DNA of 64,000 bases from contig FCOH02000003.1 of NCBI GenBank assembly GCA_001544595.2, forward strand, positions 124,001-188,000. Direction: 5' to 3'. Position 1 is the stretch's first letter, and the number at the start of each line of letters is the position of its first letter. The translations under genes were made by a program, and so were the position numbers. Below, piece after piece: positions 19,835-29,223 of the stretch. The notes beneath the pieces were generated by a model. The model was not told the DNA's origin, did no database searches, and saw only the letters and a program-made list of their open reading frames with translations. The stretch is from Caballeronia peredens. GTDB lineage: Bacteria; Pseudomonadota; Gammaproteobacteria; Burkholderiales; Burkholderiaceae.

Positions 19835-20655
19835 CAGTGCGCTCCTTCGCGCTGGTTGAAGTGCGGCAATTGCCGCGTCTCGCGCACCGAACGCGGATGC
19901 CACAGCTTCGCGCCGCCCTCGATGCCCGCCGCGTTCGACACGATCGCCACGTTATCGGGCAGCTTGAACTTGATGTGCGCCGCATTGCCGCCGCCGATCC
20001 ACAGCCGGTCGTAATTCACGAGCGTCGCAAGGATGTCGATGATCTTTTCCACGCGCCGGCTCCAGCGCTTCTTGCCCGCCTTTTCGCGCGCCGCGTTGCC
20101 GATGTACTCGTCGTAGGTCTTGTCCTTCGCGACCGGATGATGCGCCAGTTCGAGATGCGGCATGAGTTCGCCATCGCGAAAGAGCGCCGTGCCCGCGCCG
20201 GTGCCGAGCGTGAGCACCATCTCGATGCCGTGCCCTTCGATGGCGGCGAGCCCCTGCATTTCCGCGTCGTTGATCATGCGTGCGGGCGCGCCGCCCAGTT
20301 GCTCGGAGAGCAGTTGCGCGAGCGGTACGCCGCGCCAGTACGACGTGCCGAGATTGGGCGCGGTCAACACGACGTTGTCGCGCACGACGCCCGGAAAGCC
20401 GATCGAGATGTGCGTCGGCGGAACATCGACGATAGGTTTCACGAGCTCGATCAGCGTCTCGATCACGGCCTGCGGTTTCGCCGGAGTCGGCGTCGGCACG
20501 CGCAGGCGCTCGCTCTTCATTTCGCCGTCCTCCGAGATGATCGCGGCTTTCAACCCCGTCCCGCCGATATCGATCGCGAGAATGCGCTCGGCCTTGATCG
20601 CGAGTTTGTCCGCGCTCACGTGCGTTTTCTGTTTGGTTCTGGATTCCGTGCTCAC
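19834..20655 (-). CDS. ppgK: Polyphosphate glucokinase
   Basis: 273-residue ROK-type kinase. The ATP/phosphate motif DIGGTGLKAAII near residues 29-40, the polyphosphate glucokinase stretch LTLGTGAGTALFRDGEL and HLELAHHPV agree with polyphosphate/ATP glucokinases, which phosphorylate glucose to glucose-6-phosphate. It starts at GTG 20655 with AAGGA upstream. It lies 28 bp behind zwf and is coupled to the HAD phosphatase, forming a three-gene glucose-6-phosphate operon. Confidence 0.88.
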   Translation of the reverse strand: MSTESRTKQKTHVSADKLAIKAERILAIDIGGTGLKAAIISEDGEMKSERLRVPTPTPAKPQAVIETLIELVKPIVDVPPTHISIGFPGVVRDNVVLTAPNLGTSYWRGVPLAQLLSEQLGGAPARMINDAEMQGLAAIEGHGIEMVLTLGTGAGTALFRDGELMPHLELAHHPVAKDKTYDEYIGNAAREKAGKKRWSRRVEKIIDILATLVNYDRLWIGGGNAAHIKFKLPDNVAIVSNAAGIEGGAKLWHPRSVRETRQLPHFNQREGAH

Positions 20656-20683
20656 GCTTGTTGTCCTTATAGGTGGGATGAGT

Positions 20684-22270
20684 TCAGTCCTTCTTGGCCG
20701 CGTCGCGCGTGTCGGTCAGCGAACGCCACTTGCGGCCGTCCTCCGCCAGCAGCCGATCCGCTTCCGCGGGACCGGCGCTGCCGGCCGGATAGCCGCGCAC
20801 GGGCAGCGGGCTGTCCGGATGCAGCACGCGATCCACGGCGGCCCACGCCGTTTCGATGCTGTCCGCGCGCTGAAACAGGGTTTCGTCGCCGAGCATGCAG
20901 TCGTAGAGCAGCGTCTCGTAACCGACGTTCGCGCGCTCCGCGAAGAAGTCGGCGTAATTGAAGGCCGAGCGCACCTTGCCGATCTGCATCACCGGGCCGG
21001 GCACCTTCACGTTGAAATCGAAGGTCGTGCCGTGCGCGGGATCGATGCGCAGCGTAAAGACGTTCGGCGTGAGCGCATCGACGGGCGTATCGCGGAACAG
21101 CAGGAACGGCACGGCTTTCAGCTGAATCGAGATTTCCGTGCGCCGCTCGGTCAGACGCTTGCCCGTGCGCAGATAAAACGGCACGCCCGCCCAGCGCCAG
21201 TTGTCGACATACACGCGCGCGGCCGCATAGGTTTCGGTGCGGCTGTCCGGGTCGACGCCCGCTTCTTCCCGATAGCCCGGCCCCGCCGGCCCGGCTTCGT
21301 ACTGACCGAGCACGACATCGCCGGCCGAGAGCGGCCGGATCGCGTCGAAGACTTCGGCTTTCTTGTCGCGCACGGATTCGGCATCGAACGAATTGGGCGG
21401 CTCCATCGCCACCATGCCGAGCAGCTGGAACAGATGATTCGGCAGCATGTCGCGGAACGCGCCCGTCTGCTCGTAGAACTTGCCGCGTCCTTCCACGCCG
21501 ATCGTCTCGGCCGCCGTGATCTGCACGTTGTCGATGTATTCACGCCGCCAGACGGGCTCGAACATCGCATTGGCGAAGCGCACGGCGAGAATGCTCTGCA
21601 CCGTGTCCTTGCCGAGAAAATGGTCGATGCGATACACCTGCGACTCGCCCGCGTACTTGAGAATGCAGCCGTTGAGGTCGCGCGCGGACGCGAGATCGCT
21701 GCCGAACGGCTTTTCGATCACGAGCCGCCGGAAGTTGCCGTCCTTCTCTTCGAGCAGACCGGCCGCGCCGAGATGCTCGACGATCGGCGCGAAAAAACGC
21801 GCGCCCACCGCGAGATAAAACAGGACATTGCCCGACTTCGCTTTCGCGAGCCGCTCCTTGAGCCGCGCAAAGGTTTCGTCCTCCGCGAATTCGCCCGGGA
21901 AATATTCGAGCCGCTCGGTGACCCAGCTCCACGCCTGCTCGTTGAGCTGCGACGTGTGGAAGGTCGCGGCCTTGTCGGCGGCGAACTTGCGCAGCGACTG
22001 CGTGAGTTCGTCGCGCCAATCGGACGTCTCGCGCTCGCCGTGATTCACGCCGATGATCTGCATGTCGTCGTCGAGCAGATGGTCGGCGGCGAGGTTGTAC
22101 AGCGACGGCATCAGGAGCCGCTTCGTAAGATCGCCGCCCGCGCCGAAGATCACCAGCGTGCACGGCGGCGCGGGATGCTTGCCCGCGCAGGTCTCCGCGA
22201 CCGGCTTCGACTGATTCGCTTGATTCGCTTGATCCGATTGCTGGCTCGCTTCGTTCGCTTCATTCGACAT
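20684..22270 (-). CDS. zwf: Glucose-6-phosphate dehydrogenase
   Basis: 528-residue enzyme oxidising glucose-6-phosphate to 6-phosphogluconolactone, the entry to the Entner-Doudoroff and pentose phosphate routes. The NADP motif FGAGGDLTKR is near residue 44 and the active site RIDHFLGKD is present, with Phe where Tyr is common. An N-terminal stretch of about 35 residues rich in Asn/Gln/Ala/Ser precedes the fold and is partly encoded by 9-bp repeats (22213-22239). First gene of zwf-ppgK-HAD. Confidence 0.95.
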   Translation of the reverse strand: MSNEANEASQQSDQANQANQSKPVAETCAGKHPAPPCTLVIFGAGGDLTKRLLMPSLYNLAADHLLDDDMQIIGVNHGERETSDWRDELTQSLRKFAADKAATFHTSQLNEQAWSWVTERLEYFPGEFAEDETFARLKERLAKAKSGNVLFYLAVGARFFAPIVEHLGAAGLLEEKDGNFRRLVIEKPFGSDLASARDLNGCILKYAGESQVYRIDHFLGKDTVQSILAVRFANAMFEPVWRREYIDNVQITAAETIGVEGRGKFYEQTGAFRDMLPNHLFQLLGMVAMEPPNSFDAESVRDKKAEVFDAIRPLSAGDVVLGQYEAGPAGPGYREEAGVDPDSRTETYAAARVYVDNWRWAGVPFYLRTGKRLTERRTEISIQLKAVPFLLFRDTPVDALTPNVFTLRIDPAHGTTFDFNVKVPGPVMQIGKVRSAFNYADFFAERANVGYETLLYDCMLGDETLFQRADSIETAWAAVDRVLHPDSPLPVRGYPAGSAGPAEADRLLAEDGRKWRSLTDTRDAAKKD

Positions 22271-22477
22271 GGCGTGTCGCCCCTTATGAGTTGCGCTTGA
22301 ACCTTGGAAAGACCACGGGTGTTGCGGCACAGTTCACCCGGACGTCGCGTTGCAAGCACGCGCACCGCTGTTCGTATGCTTTTTGTAATTTTTAACCTTT
22401 CGTGTCGTAAAATATGCGCGCCAGTGACGACGCTCGCCGACATTGCGACACCGAAGCCGACCGGGGCCGAAAACCAC

Positions 22478-23317
22478 ATGAACGCACACGACACTTCCAT
22501 CGACCTTACTGCGTACTTTGCGCGCATCGGTTTCAGCGGGCCGGCGCATCCGCCGCCGACGCTCGACACCCTGCGCGCGCTGCACTTGCTGCATCCGCAG
22601 GCGATTCCCTTCGAAAACCTCGACGTGCTGCTCGGCCGTCCCGTGAAGCTCGATCTCGCGTCGGTTCAGCTCAAGCTCGTGACCGGCCGGCGCGGCGGTT
22701 ACTGCTACGAACACAACCTGCTCTTGCGCAGCGTACTGCAGACGCTGGGTTTCCGCGTGCGCAGTTTCGCGGGCCGCGTCCTGTGGGGGCGCGACGCGCC
22801 GGGCATGCCGGCGCGCACCCACATGCTGCTGCTGGTCGACCTCGACGAAGGCACGTATCTCGCCGATGTCGGCTTCGGCGGCATGGTGCTGTCCGCGCCG
22901 CTCGCGCTCGAGACGGGCCTCGAACAGATTACGCCGCACGGCGCGTTCCGTCTGGAGGACGCCGGCGGCGAGCCGCGCAGCTTTGTTCTGCAGGCGTACG
23001 TGGACGGCGGCTGGGCGCCCGTCTACCGTTTCGATCTCGATCCGCAATACGACGCCGACTACGAGATGGCCAATCATTTCGTGTCGACCTATCCGCAGTC
23101 GGTATTCGTGCACAACCTGCTCGCCGCGCGCCTCGCGCCCGGCGTGCGCTATGGCCTGTTCAACCGGCGCCTGCACGTTCATCACACGCACGAAGAACAC
23201 GCCGGCAGCGAACAGCGCGATCTCGCGAGCGTGGCCGAACTGCGCCGCGTGCTCGAAACCGAAATCGGCATTCGTCTGCCGGATGACCTCGACGCCGCGC
23301 TGTCACGTCTTCCGTGA
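22478..23317 (+). CDS. nat: Arylamine N-acetyltransferase
   Basis: 279-residue NAT enzyme transferring acetyl from acetyl-CoA to aromatic amines or hydrazines. The full Cys-His-Asp triad is visible: C76 in RRGGYCYE, H115 in RTHMLLLV and D130 in LADVGFGG. Length is normal for bacterial NATs. It is divergent from zwf across about 200 bp. TTGTAA at 22383 and TAAAAT at 22408 may be a promoter, with a long spacer. Confidence 0.93.
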   Translation: MNAHDTSIDLTAYFARIGFSGPAHPPPTLDTLRALHLLHPQAIPFENLDVLLGRPVKLDLASVQLKLVTGRRGGYCYEHNLLLRSVLQTLGFRVRSFAGRVLWGRDAPGMPARTHMLLLVDLDEGTYLADVGFGGMVLSAPLALETGLEQITPHGAFRLEDAGGEPRSFVLQAYVDGGWAPVYRFDLDPQYDADYEMANHFVSTYPQSVFVHNLLAARLAPGVRYGLFNRRLHVHHTHEEHAGSEQRDLASVAELRRVLETEIGIRLPDDLDAALSRLP

Positions 23318-23356
23318 CGCGCGGACATCGCCACCGGCACAACCAAGCTTAATCAC

Positions 23357-25069
23357 ATGACCACGATGTTCAAGAAGAAGACGCGCGGCGGCAGCGATTT
23401 CCAGACGCATCATCGCAGCACGGTGCTGGCGACCCGGCTGCCGGCCTGGCGCTCGCGCCTGGTCGTCGTCGGCGTGACGGCGGCGTTTCTCGCGCTCGCC
23501 GGGCGCGCGCTGTGGGTGCAGGTGATCGATCATGAGTTCTATATCGGCGAGGGACAAAAGCGCTATCAGCGCACGCTGGCGCTGTCGGCGACGCGCGGCA
23601 AGATCGTCGATCGCAACGGCGCGATGCTCGCGGTGAGCCTCGCCACCTACGAAGTCTGGGCGACGCCGAAGCTTTTCGACGGCGATCACGGCAACGAGAT
23701 CGCGCGCCTGCTCGACATGCCGCCGAAGGAACTGCAGCGGCGCATCGAGGCGACGCGCGCGTTCGTGTTGCTCAAACGTCAGGTGGAAGCGGAAACCGCC
23801 GAGCGGATCGCCACGATCGGGCGCGCGGGCATCACGCTCGTGCCGGATACCAAGCGCTTTTATCCCGAAGGCGAATCGGCGGCGCACGTGGTCGGCTTCA
23901 CGAACAACGAGGATCACGGCCAGGAAGGCGTCGAACTGGCCGCCGACGCGCGCCTGACGGGCGAAGCCGGCCAGCGCGAAGTAATCCGCGACCGGCTCGG
24001 GCGCGTCGTCTCGCAGATCGGCGAAACCGATCTGCCGCAGAACGGCGAGACCATCCAGCTGACCATCGACCGGCGCGTCCAGCAGCTCGCGCACTCGCAA
24101 CTGAAGGCGGCGATCGCGAAGCACAAGGCGCGGGCGGGCAGCGTCGTCGTGCTCGATGCGAAGAGCGGCGACGTGCTCGCGCTCGCCAACTATCCGAGCT
24201 TCGATCCCAACGACCGCGCGCGTCTCACCGGCGAGCAGTTGCGCAACCGCGCGCTCACCGACACCTTCGAACCCGGCTCGACGATCAAGCCGCTCGTCGC
24301 CGCGCTCTCGATCGACCTCGGCCGCGTGCGGCCTGACACGCGCATCGACACGGCGCCGGGCAGCATGAAGATCGGTCCGAACGTGATTCACGACACGTCG
24401 AATCACGGCGTCATCACGGTGGCGCAGGCGGTGCAGATGTCGAGCAACGTCGCGCTGACGAAGCTGGCGCTGCAGCTTCCCGCGAAGACGATCTGGGACA
24501 AGTACCGCGAATACGGCATCGGCCGCGCGCCCGAGCTGACTTTCCCGGGCGCCGCGACCGGCCGGCTGCGCGCGCACGAACGCTGGAAGCCGATCGAACA
24601 GGCGACGATGGCCTACGGCTACGGCCTGTCGCTGTCGTTGTTGCAGATCGCGCAGATCTACACGGCCTATGCCGGCGACGGTCGCTTTCACACCGCCACC
24701 CTGATCCACGACGACACGCGGCGGCCCGCCCTGCCGGTCACGCAGCCCGCCACGGCGAAGGCCGTGCGCAACATGCTCGAAATGGCGATCGGCGAAGGCG
24801 GCACGGGACGCGCGGCGGCGGTCGAGGGCTATCGCGTCGGCGGCAAGACCGGCACGGCGCGCAAGCAGATCGGGCGCTCGTATGCCGCGAACAAATACCG
24901 CGCGTCGTTCGTCGGCATGGCGCCGATGAGCGATCCGCGCCTGATCGTCGCCGTGATGATCGACGAGCCCACGGGCGGCACGTACTACGGCGGCACCGTC
25001 GCCGGACCAGTGTTCTCGGGCATCGTCGGCGGGACGCTGCCGTTGCTCGGCGTGCCGCCGGACGCCTGA
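23357..25069 (+). CDS. Class B penicillin-binding protein, FtsI-like transpeptidase
   Basis: 570-residue D,D-transpeptidase with an N-terminal membrane anchor (LVVVGVTAAFLALAGRALWV, about 35-54), a dimerisation/pedestal domain (ATRGKIVDRNGAMLAVS) and the penicillin-binding domain. All three active-site motifs are intact: S308-x-x-K311 (STIK), SSN at 362-364 and KTGT at 497-500. The gene stands alone, away from any division/cell-wall cluster, so it is probably a second FtsI-type enzyme alongside the divisomal one. It follows nat by 39 bp. Confidence 0.92.
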   Translation: MTTMFKKKTRGGSDFQTHHRSTVLATRLPAWRSRLVVVGVTAAFLALAGRALWVQVIDHEFYIGEGQKRYQRTLALSATRGKIVDRNGAMLAVSLATYEVWATPKLFDGDHGNEIARLLDMPPKELQRRIEATRAFVLLKRQVEAETAERIATIGRAGITLVPDTKRFYPEGESAAHVVGFTNNEDHGQEGVELAADARLTGEAGQREVIRDRLGRVVSQIGETDLPQNGETIQLTIDRRVQQLAHSQLKAAIAKHKARAGSVVVLDAKSGDVLALANYPSFDPNDRARLTGEQLRNRALTDTFEPGSTIKPLVAALSIDLGRVRPDTRIDTAPGSMKIGPNVIHDTSNHGVITVAQAVQMSSNVALTKLALQLPAKTIWDKYREYGIGRAPELTFPGAATGRLRAHERWKPIEQATMAYGYGLSLSLLQIAQIYTAYAGDGRFHTATLIHDDTRRPALPVTQPATAKAVRNMLEMAIGEGGTGRAAAVEGYRVGGKTGTARKQIGRSYAANKYRASFVGMAPMSDPRLIVAVMIDEPTGGTYYGGTVAGPVFSGIVGGTLPLLGVPPDA

Positions 25070-25196
25070 TCCGGCCCGAATGCGGGCGCGGGGCTTGCTG
25101 CGGCATCGTCATGCACCTCCCGCGAAACCGACCGGGCCGCTCGCCCGCTGTGCTCTAATGGCGTGTTATGGCCCGAGATCATCCACCGGAAAGACC

Positions 25197-25562
25197 ATGA
25201 GAAAACTTGCTGCGGCGCTCGCGCTGCCCATGTTCATCGCCGCTTGCGGGCAATTCCACAACGAAGATGCCGGACAGCCCGAAGTCGAGAAATCGTCGAC
25301 TGACAACAAGGTGAACAGCATCGTCCAGTGCATCGCCGGCGAAGCGAAGAAACACGACGCCAAATTCCAGCAGACAGCCATTCCGCAAGGCGTGATGCTC
25401 GAATTCGGCGACTCCAACGTCATCAAGGTCCGCTACGACAACGGCGAAACCACGTATCGCTACTATCCGGGCGAGCGTCACGCGTCGAACCTGTGGATCG
25501 AGGGCGCGGGCAAGAAATGCGCGCCGTCGGACCCGACCAGCCAGGACACACCACAAAAATAA
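25197..25562 (+). CDS. Small lipoprotein of unknown function
   Basis: 121 residues. A short signal peptide ends in a lipobox (FIAAC, Cys about residue 17), so the mature protein should be lipid-anchored. The remainder is mixed and polar (VNSIVQCIAGEAKKHDAKFQ, TTYRYYPGERHASNLWIEGA) with a further cysteine pair (QCIAG, KKCAP) that may form a disulfide. Family not recognised. The next small gene starts 11 bp later and may be cotranscribed. Confidence 0.8.
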   Translation: MRKLAAALALPMFIAACGQFHNEDAGQPEVEKSSTDNKVNSIVQCIAGEAKKHDAKFQQTAIPQGVMLEFGDSNVIKVRYDNGETTYRYYPGERHASNLWIEGAGKKCAPSDPTSQDTPQK

Positions 25563-25573
25563 GCACGGAAATC

Positions 25574-25867
25574 ATGCGCTCGACCAAAGCCATCAGCGCC
25601 GTCGAACGGCTCAAGACGCGCACCGGCAACGCGCAATACGCCGCCGTGTCGATGCCCGGCGGCCTCTTCTATCTCGTCGAACGCACGTCCGCAGGTTCGA
25701 CGAAACTCTCCGAGCCCATGCCGATGGACGCGTTCGTCGCGTTCGTGAACGCACGCGATCCGGCCAAGCCGCGCAAGGTCAGCAAGTTCGACCTCGCGAT
25801 GGAAGAACAGATCGGCCGCAGCGGCAAGAAATCGTCCGCCGCACCCGACGCCGGCAAGGACGAATAA
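25574..25867 (+). CDS. Conserved-looking hypothetical protein, 97 aa
   Basis: 97-residue soluble protein with a compact N-terminal half (GNAQYAAVSMPGGLFYLVERT, then MPMDAFVAFVNARDPAKPRK) and a charged Lys/Ser tail. No signal peptide or known motif. It begins 11 bp after the lipoprotein stop, so the two are likely one transcript. I do not recognise the family. Confidence 0.7.
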   Translation: MRSTKAISAVERLKTRTGNAQYAAVSMPGGLFYLVERTSAGSTKLSEPMPMDAFVAFVNARDPAKPRKVSKFDLAMEEQIGRSGKKSSAAPDAGKDE

Positions 25868-26155
25868 GCACCCTTCCCGCTGTCCCCCGCGCAGGCCCTT
25901 GCGCGCTGCAACATCGAAGCCTGGCCTTCCTCTCGCATGAATGTGCGATGACAGACGGTGCCTACCGGCCCGCGTTGCGTACATTTTTGATAACGATCGT
26001 GTCTGTTGATAACAGGCAACGATCGGTCATCCGAAGAGAAGAGCAAGGGCCACCCGCGACAGGTTCCAAAAAAATGCGTGGGTGAACGGGGTGCCTGGGC
26101 AGCGCGCGATCCATCGACCGGAACATGCGCCGCACGGCCGAGAGGAAGACCACAG

Positions 26156-26464
26156 ATGAAAAAGAAGAATAGTGAGACCAAGGGCAGCCTTTTGCCCTCG
26201 GCGATGGCGGACGTCGAACTTCAGCATATCGAGCGCGCGCTCGCGCAGCTTCGCACGATGCACAACCAATCTTCCGGCACGCTCAACGTCGAATACTGGC
26301 GTGAGCGGCTCGCGGCCGTCGTGAAGGGTTACGCGCTCGTGCCGGCGCAGAAGCAGCGCGTGGAGGCGCTGCGCATCGCGCTCGACGCCGTCGACGCTGG
26401 CCCGCGCGACGGCTCCGGCCGCGGCAGGAGATCGACCAACAGGCTTTGGGCGAAAGCGGCCTAA
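26156..26464 (+). CDS. Hypothetical protein, 102 aa
   Basis: Basic N-terminus (MKKKNSETKG), a helical middle (ADVELQHIERALAQLRTMHN, VEYWRERLAAVVKGYALVPAQ, KQRVEALRIALDA) and a basic Gly/Arg tail. The helical pattern looks like a small regulatory or adaptor protein, but no family is recognised. ATG 26156 is chosen because upstream in-frame sequence is not protein-like. The 288 bp upstream hold TTGATAAC twice (25987, 26006) and AACGATCG twice (25992, 26018). Confidence 0.65.
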   Translation: MKKKNSETKGSLLPSAMADVELQHIERALAQLRTMHNQSSGTLNVEYWRERLAAVVKGYALVPAQKQRVEALRIALDAVDAGPRDGSGRGRRSTNRLWAKAA

Positions 26465-26654
26465 GAACCGCTTTCGCCACTCGCGCCGCGGCGCGATCCC
26501 ACGTTCGCGCCCGCGGCTCGCATCGAGCCCGGCGCGCGGCGCTCACGCCGGCCTCACGCCGACTCATCGCTCCCGAACGCTTCGCCGCGTTCATCCCGGT
26601 TCACCAGGCATCGTTCCTGCTCGAACAATTCTTTCGATCACGCCGGGAGCCGCC

Positions 26655-26987
26655 ATGTTCACGCTTCGACACGACCTTGCGCGCCACCCGCGCCGTCCTT
26701 GGCCCGCGCTTGCGAGCGCGCTTCTCGTGAGCTTCATCGCGGCATTCGGCACCGATAGCGTCGCGCAGATCCCGAACGGCGGCGGATCCGAGCGTCAGGA
26801 AAGCCGCCAGTCCGACTCGACTTCACGCGCCGAGCCGTCCGGCAATGCGATGCACGAGTCGCACAAGCCGCAATCGAAGGACGCAGCGCAGGGCCGCGCC
26901 GCCACTTCCGGAAAGAATCAGAAGTCCGACGGCAGCGGCGGTTTCAACAACGGCCTGTACGGCACGGGCGCGGGCAGTAACAAGTAG
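26655..26987 (+). CDS. Small secreted low-complexity protein
   Basis: 110 residues: an Arg-rich start, a hydrophobic signal segment (ALASALLVSFIAAFG) with likely cleavage after VAQ near residue 38, then a Gly/Ser/Lys-rich disordered mature part ending in GGFNNGLYGTGAGSNK. No fold or function is apparent. Small exported proteins of this composition occur in Burkholderia, but I cannot name a family. Confidence 0.6.
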   Translation: MFTLRHDLARHPRRPWPALASALLVSFIAAFGTDSVAQIPNGGGSERQESRQSDSTSRAEPSGNAMHESHKPQSKDAAQGRAATSGKNQKSDGSGGFNNGLYGTGAGSNK

Positions 26988-27009
26988 GCGACACGGACGC
27001 GCGCCGGTC

Positions 27010-27894
27010 TCAGTCGGGACGCGGACGCGGCACATCGGCGATTTCCGGCGCGATCGCCGCGTGATTGACGATCGCGACGAGCGACACGCCGCCGATCACG
27101 TTGCCGATGAACGTCGGGATCAGAAACACGAGAAAGTAGTCGGACACGCTGGCGGCGTCGATCATCACGGCGTAGGCCGCTTCGACCGATCCGGCGATCA
27201 CGTGCGTGAGTTTGCTCACGGCGACCGTGTAGGTCACGAGCAGGATGGTCAAAAGACGCGCCGAACGCGCGCTCGGCAGGAGCCAGACCATCAGCGCGAT
27301 GAGCCAGCCGGAAAACACGCCGCGCACGACGGTCACGCCGAAATCGGCGGAAAGCGGCGTCATCGCGACTTCGGCGAGCGCCTCGGTCACCTCGGGCGAG
27401 AACACGCCGCGAATCTGCAGGATGGCCGCGAAGATCGTCGTGCCGACGAGATTGAAAAACAGCACGATCGCCCAGAGCCGCAGCGTCTTCATGAGCGTCG
27501 CGAGATCGCGCCGCGTGAGCACGGGCAGCACCGCCGTCAGCGTGCTTTCGGTGAAAAGCTGCTGACGCCCGAGAATCACGAAGACGAAGCCGATCGTATA
27601 GCCGAAGCTCGATACCAGCCCGCTCCAGCTCGTCTGCGGCAGCGCGCTTTCCAGGATGGACTGGACGAGAAATGAGAAGCCCATCGACAGCCCGGCGGCG
27701 AGCGCGGACGCCATCAGCGCGACGAACGTGCGCTCCATCGCAAGCTCGCCTTCTTCGCGAACGATTTCGTGGATGACGAGCGCATGCGGGGCGGTATGTT
27801 CGGCGGCCTGTTCCTGCTCGGCGCTATCCAGGTTCGGCGAATCCGCGCCCGCGGAGCCCCCTTTCGGCGATGCCGCGGTGTGTGGCTCGTTCAT
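27010..27894 (-). CDS. Formate/nitrite transporter family protein
   Basis: 294-residue FNT-type channel: about 45 polar residues, then six transmembrane helices (MASALAAGLSMGFSFLVQSIL, TIGFVFVILGRQQLFTESTLTAVLPVL and onwards). LGRQQLFTEST is the signature of the YfdC-like FNT subgroup. ATG 27894 has AGGGAG upstream. The substrate could be formate, nitrite or another small anion. It is followed upstream on the same strand by a nickel transporter gene. Confidence 0.87.
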   Translation of the reverse strand: MNEPHTAASPKGGSAGADSPNLDSAEQEQAAEHTAPHALVIHEIVREEGELAMERTFVALMASALAAGLSMGFSFLVQSILESALPQTSWSGLVSSFGYTIGFVFVILGRQQLFTESTLTAVLPVLTRRDLATLMKTLRLWAIVLFFNLVGTTIFAAILQIRGVFSPEVTEALAEVAMTPLSADFGVTVVRGVFSGWLIALMVWLLPSARSARLLTILLVTYTVAVSKLTHVIAGSVEAAYAVMIDAASVSDYFLVFLIPTFIGNVIGGVSLVAIVNHAAIAPEIADVPRPRPD

Positions 27895-27979
27895 GATCGT
27901 TCTCCCTGAGCGCCGCTCGATGCGGAAGGTGGATGAGCGGCTGGCGCATCCACGAAGCAGGAAGAATGCCCACGACGCG

Positions 27980-29038
27980 CTAGCGCGTGACGCCGCTGTC
28001 AAGTCCGTCGTAGCCGCGCCATTTGTAGATGAGCGCGGACAGCAGCCAGCACGCGGCGAAAATCGCGACGATGCCGTAGCCGAGCATGCCGAAGTGCTCG
28101 GACATCGCCGCGGCGATATCCCACAAGCCGCCCTTCAGTTGCAGCCGGTCCGCGATCAGACCGAGCGTCTCGATGCCGCCGACCAGCACCGCGATCACCA
28201 CCGACACCAGCGTCACGGTGAGGTTGTAGTAGAGCTTGCGGACCGGTTTCGTGAAGGCCCAGCCGTAGGCGCCGGTCATCAGCAGACTGTCGGCGGTATC
28301 GACGAGCGACATGCCCGCTGTGAACAGCACCGGAAACACGAGGATCGACCAGACCGGCATGCCGCGCGCGGCCTCGGCTGCGGCAATGCCCATCAGGCCG
28401 ATTTCGGTGGCGGTGTCGAAGCCGAGTCCGAACAGGAAGCCCAGCGGATACATGTGCCAGCTCCTGCCGATCAACCTGAAAAGCGGCCGCGCGAGACGGG
28501 CGAGCGGGCCGCCGCCGACCGCGAAAACGTCGGCGTCGCTGTCCTGGCAAGGCTCGCCGCGCCGCACGCGCCTGAACGCGCGCCACACACCGCGCAGCAC
28601 GAACAGATTCATCGCGGCGATCGCGAACAGAAAGAACGCCGATACCGACGTGCCGATGAGCCCGCCGATCTCGCGATATTCGGCGAAGCGCCCTTGCACG
28701 GCCATCGCCGTCGCGGCGATCAGCGCGCTGGCCGCGACGACGATCGTCGAGTGCCCGAGCGAAAAAAAGAAGCCGACGAAGTGCGGGCGCCGGCCTTCCT
28801 GCATCAGTTTGCGCGTGACGTTGTCGATGGCGGCGATATGGTCCGCATCGACCGCATGACGCAAGCCGAGCGAATATGCGAGCAGCGAGGTCCCGAGCAA
28901 CAGCGGATAGTGCCGGAACGCGACGAGCGCCCACAGCCACGCGAGCACGTTGAAGACGATCAGCCCGGCGACGAGGCGCGCGGGCCGTGCAGCGGACGCC
29001 GGAGCGGGCTGGGAAGCGGGCTCGATCGGTTCGGTCAT
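27980..29038 (-). CDS. Nickel/cobalt transporter (NiCoT, HoxN/NixA type)
   Basis: 352-residue inner-membrane nickel permease with about eight hydrophobic helices. The family signature HAVDADHIAAIDN is at residues 61-73, with the second motif LGFDTATEIGL and the LGHSTIV stretch. It imports Ni(II), or Co(II), for enzymes such as urease or hydrogenase, none of which is in the window. ATG 29038 is preferred. The FNT gene follows after 85 bp on the same strand. Confidence 0.93.
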   Translation of the reverse strand: MTEPIEPASQPAPASAARPARLVAGLIVFNVLAWLWALVAFRHYPLLLGTSLLAYSLGLRHAVDADHIAAIDNVTRKLMQEGRRPHFVGFFFSLGHSTIVVAASALIAATAMAVQGRFAEYREIGGLIGTSVSAFFLFAIAAMNLFVLRGVWRAFRRVRRGEPCQDSDADVFAVGGGPLARLARPLFRLIGRSWHMYPLGFLFGLGFDTATEIGLMGIAAAEAARGMPVWSILVFPVLFTAGMSLVDTADSLLMTGAYGWAFTKPVRKLYYNLTVTLVSVVIAVLVGGIETLGLIADRLQLKGGLWDIAAAMSEHFGMLGYGIVAIFAACWLLSALIYKWRGYDGLDSGVTR

Positions 29039-29223
29039 ATGCGCGCGCAAAATGTTACAAAGGGACCCAGCATAACGCGCGGGGCCGCGTGGCCAAAAAT
29101 CGCTGCACCGCGAATGGGCTTATTCCGCACGATGAGAAAAACTTAGACGGATTCGTTGGTTGGGACGCGCGGGCCGCGCCGCTACGATGGCGCTTCGCCT
29201 TTCGACCCGATCCGAAGTCCGCC

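Noticed and set aside
20162..22300. Open frame of 712 codons on the plus strand
   Set aside because: Antisense to ppgK and zwf; no protein-like features.
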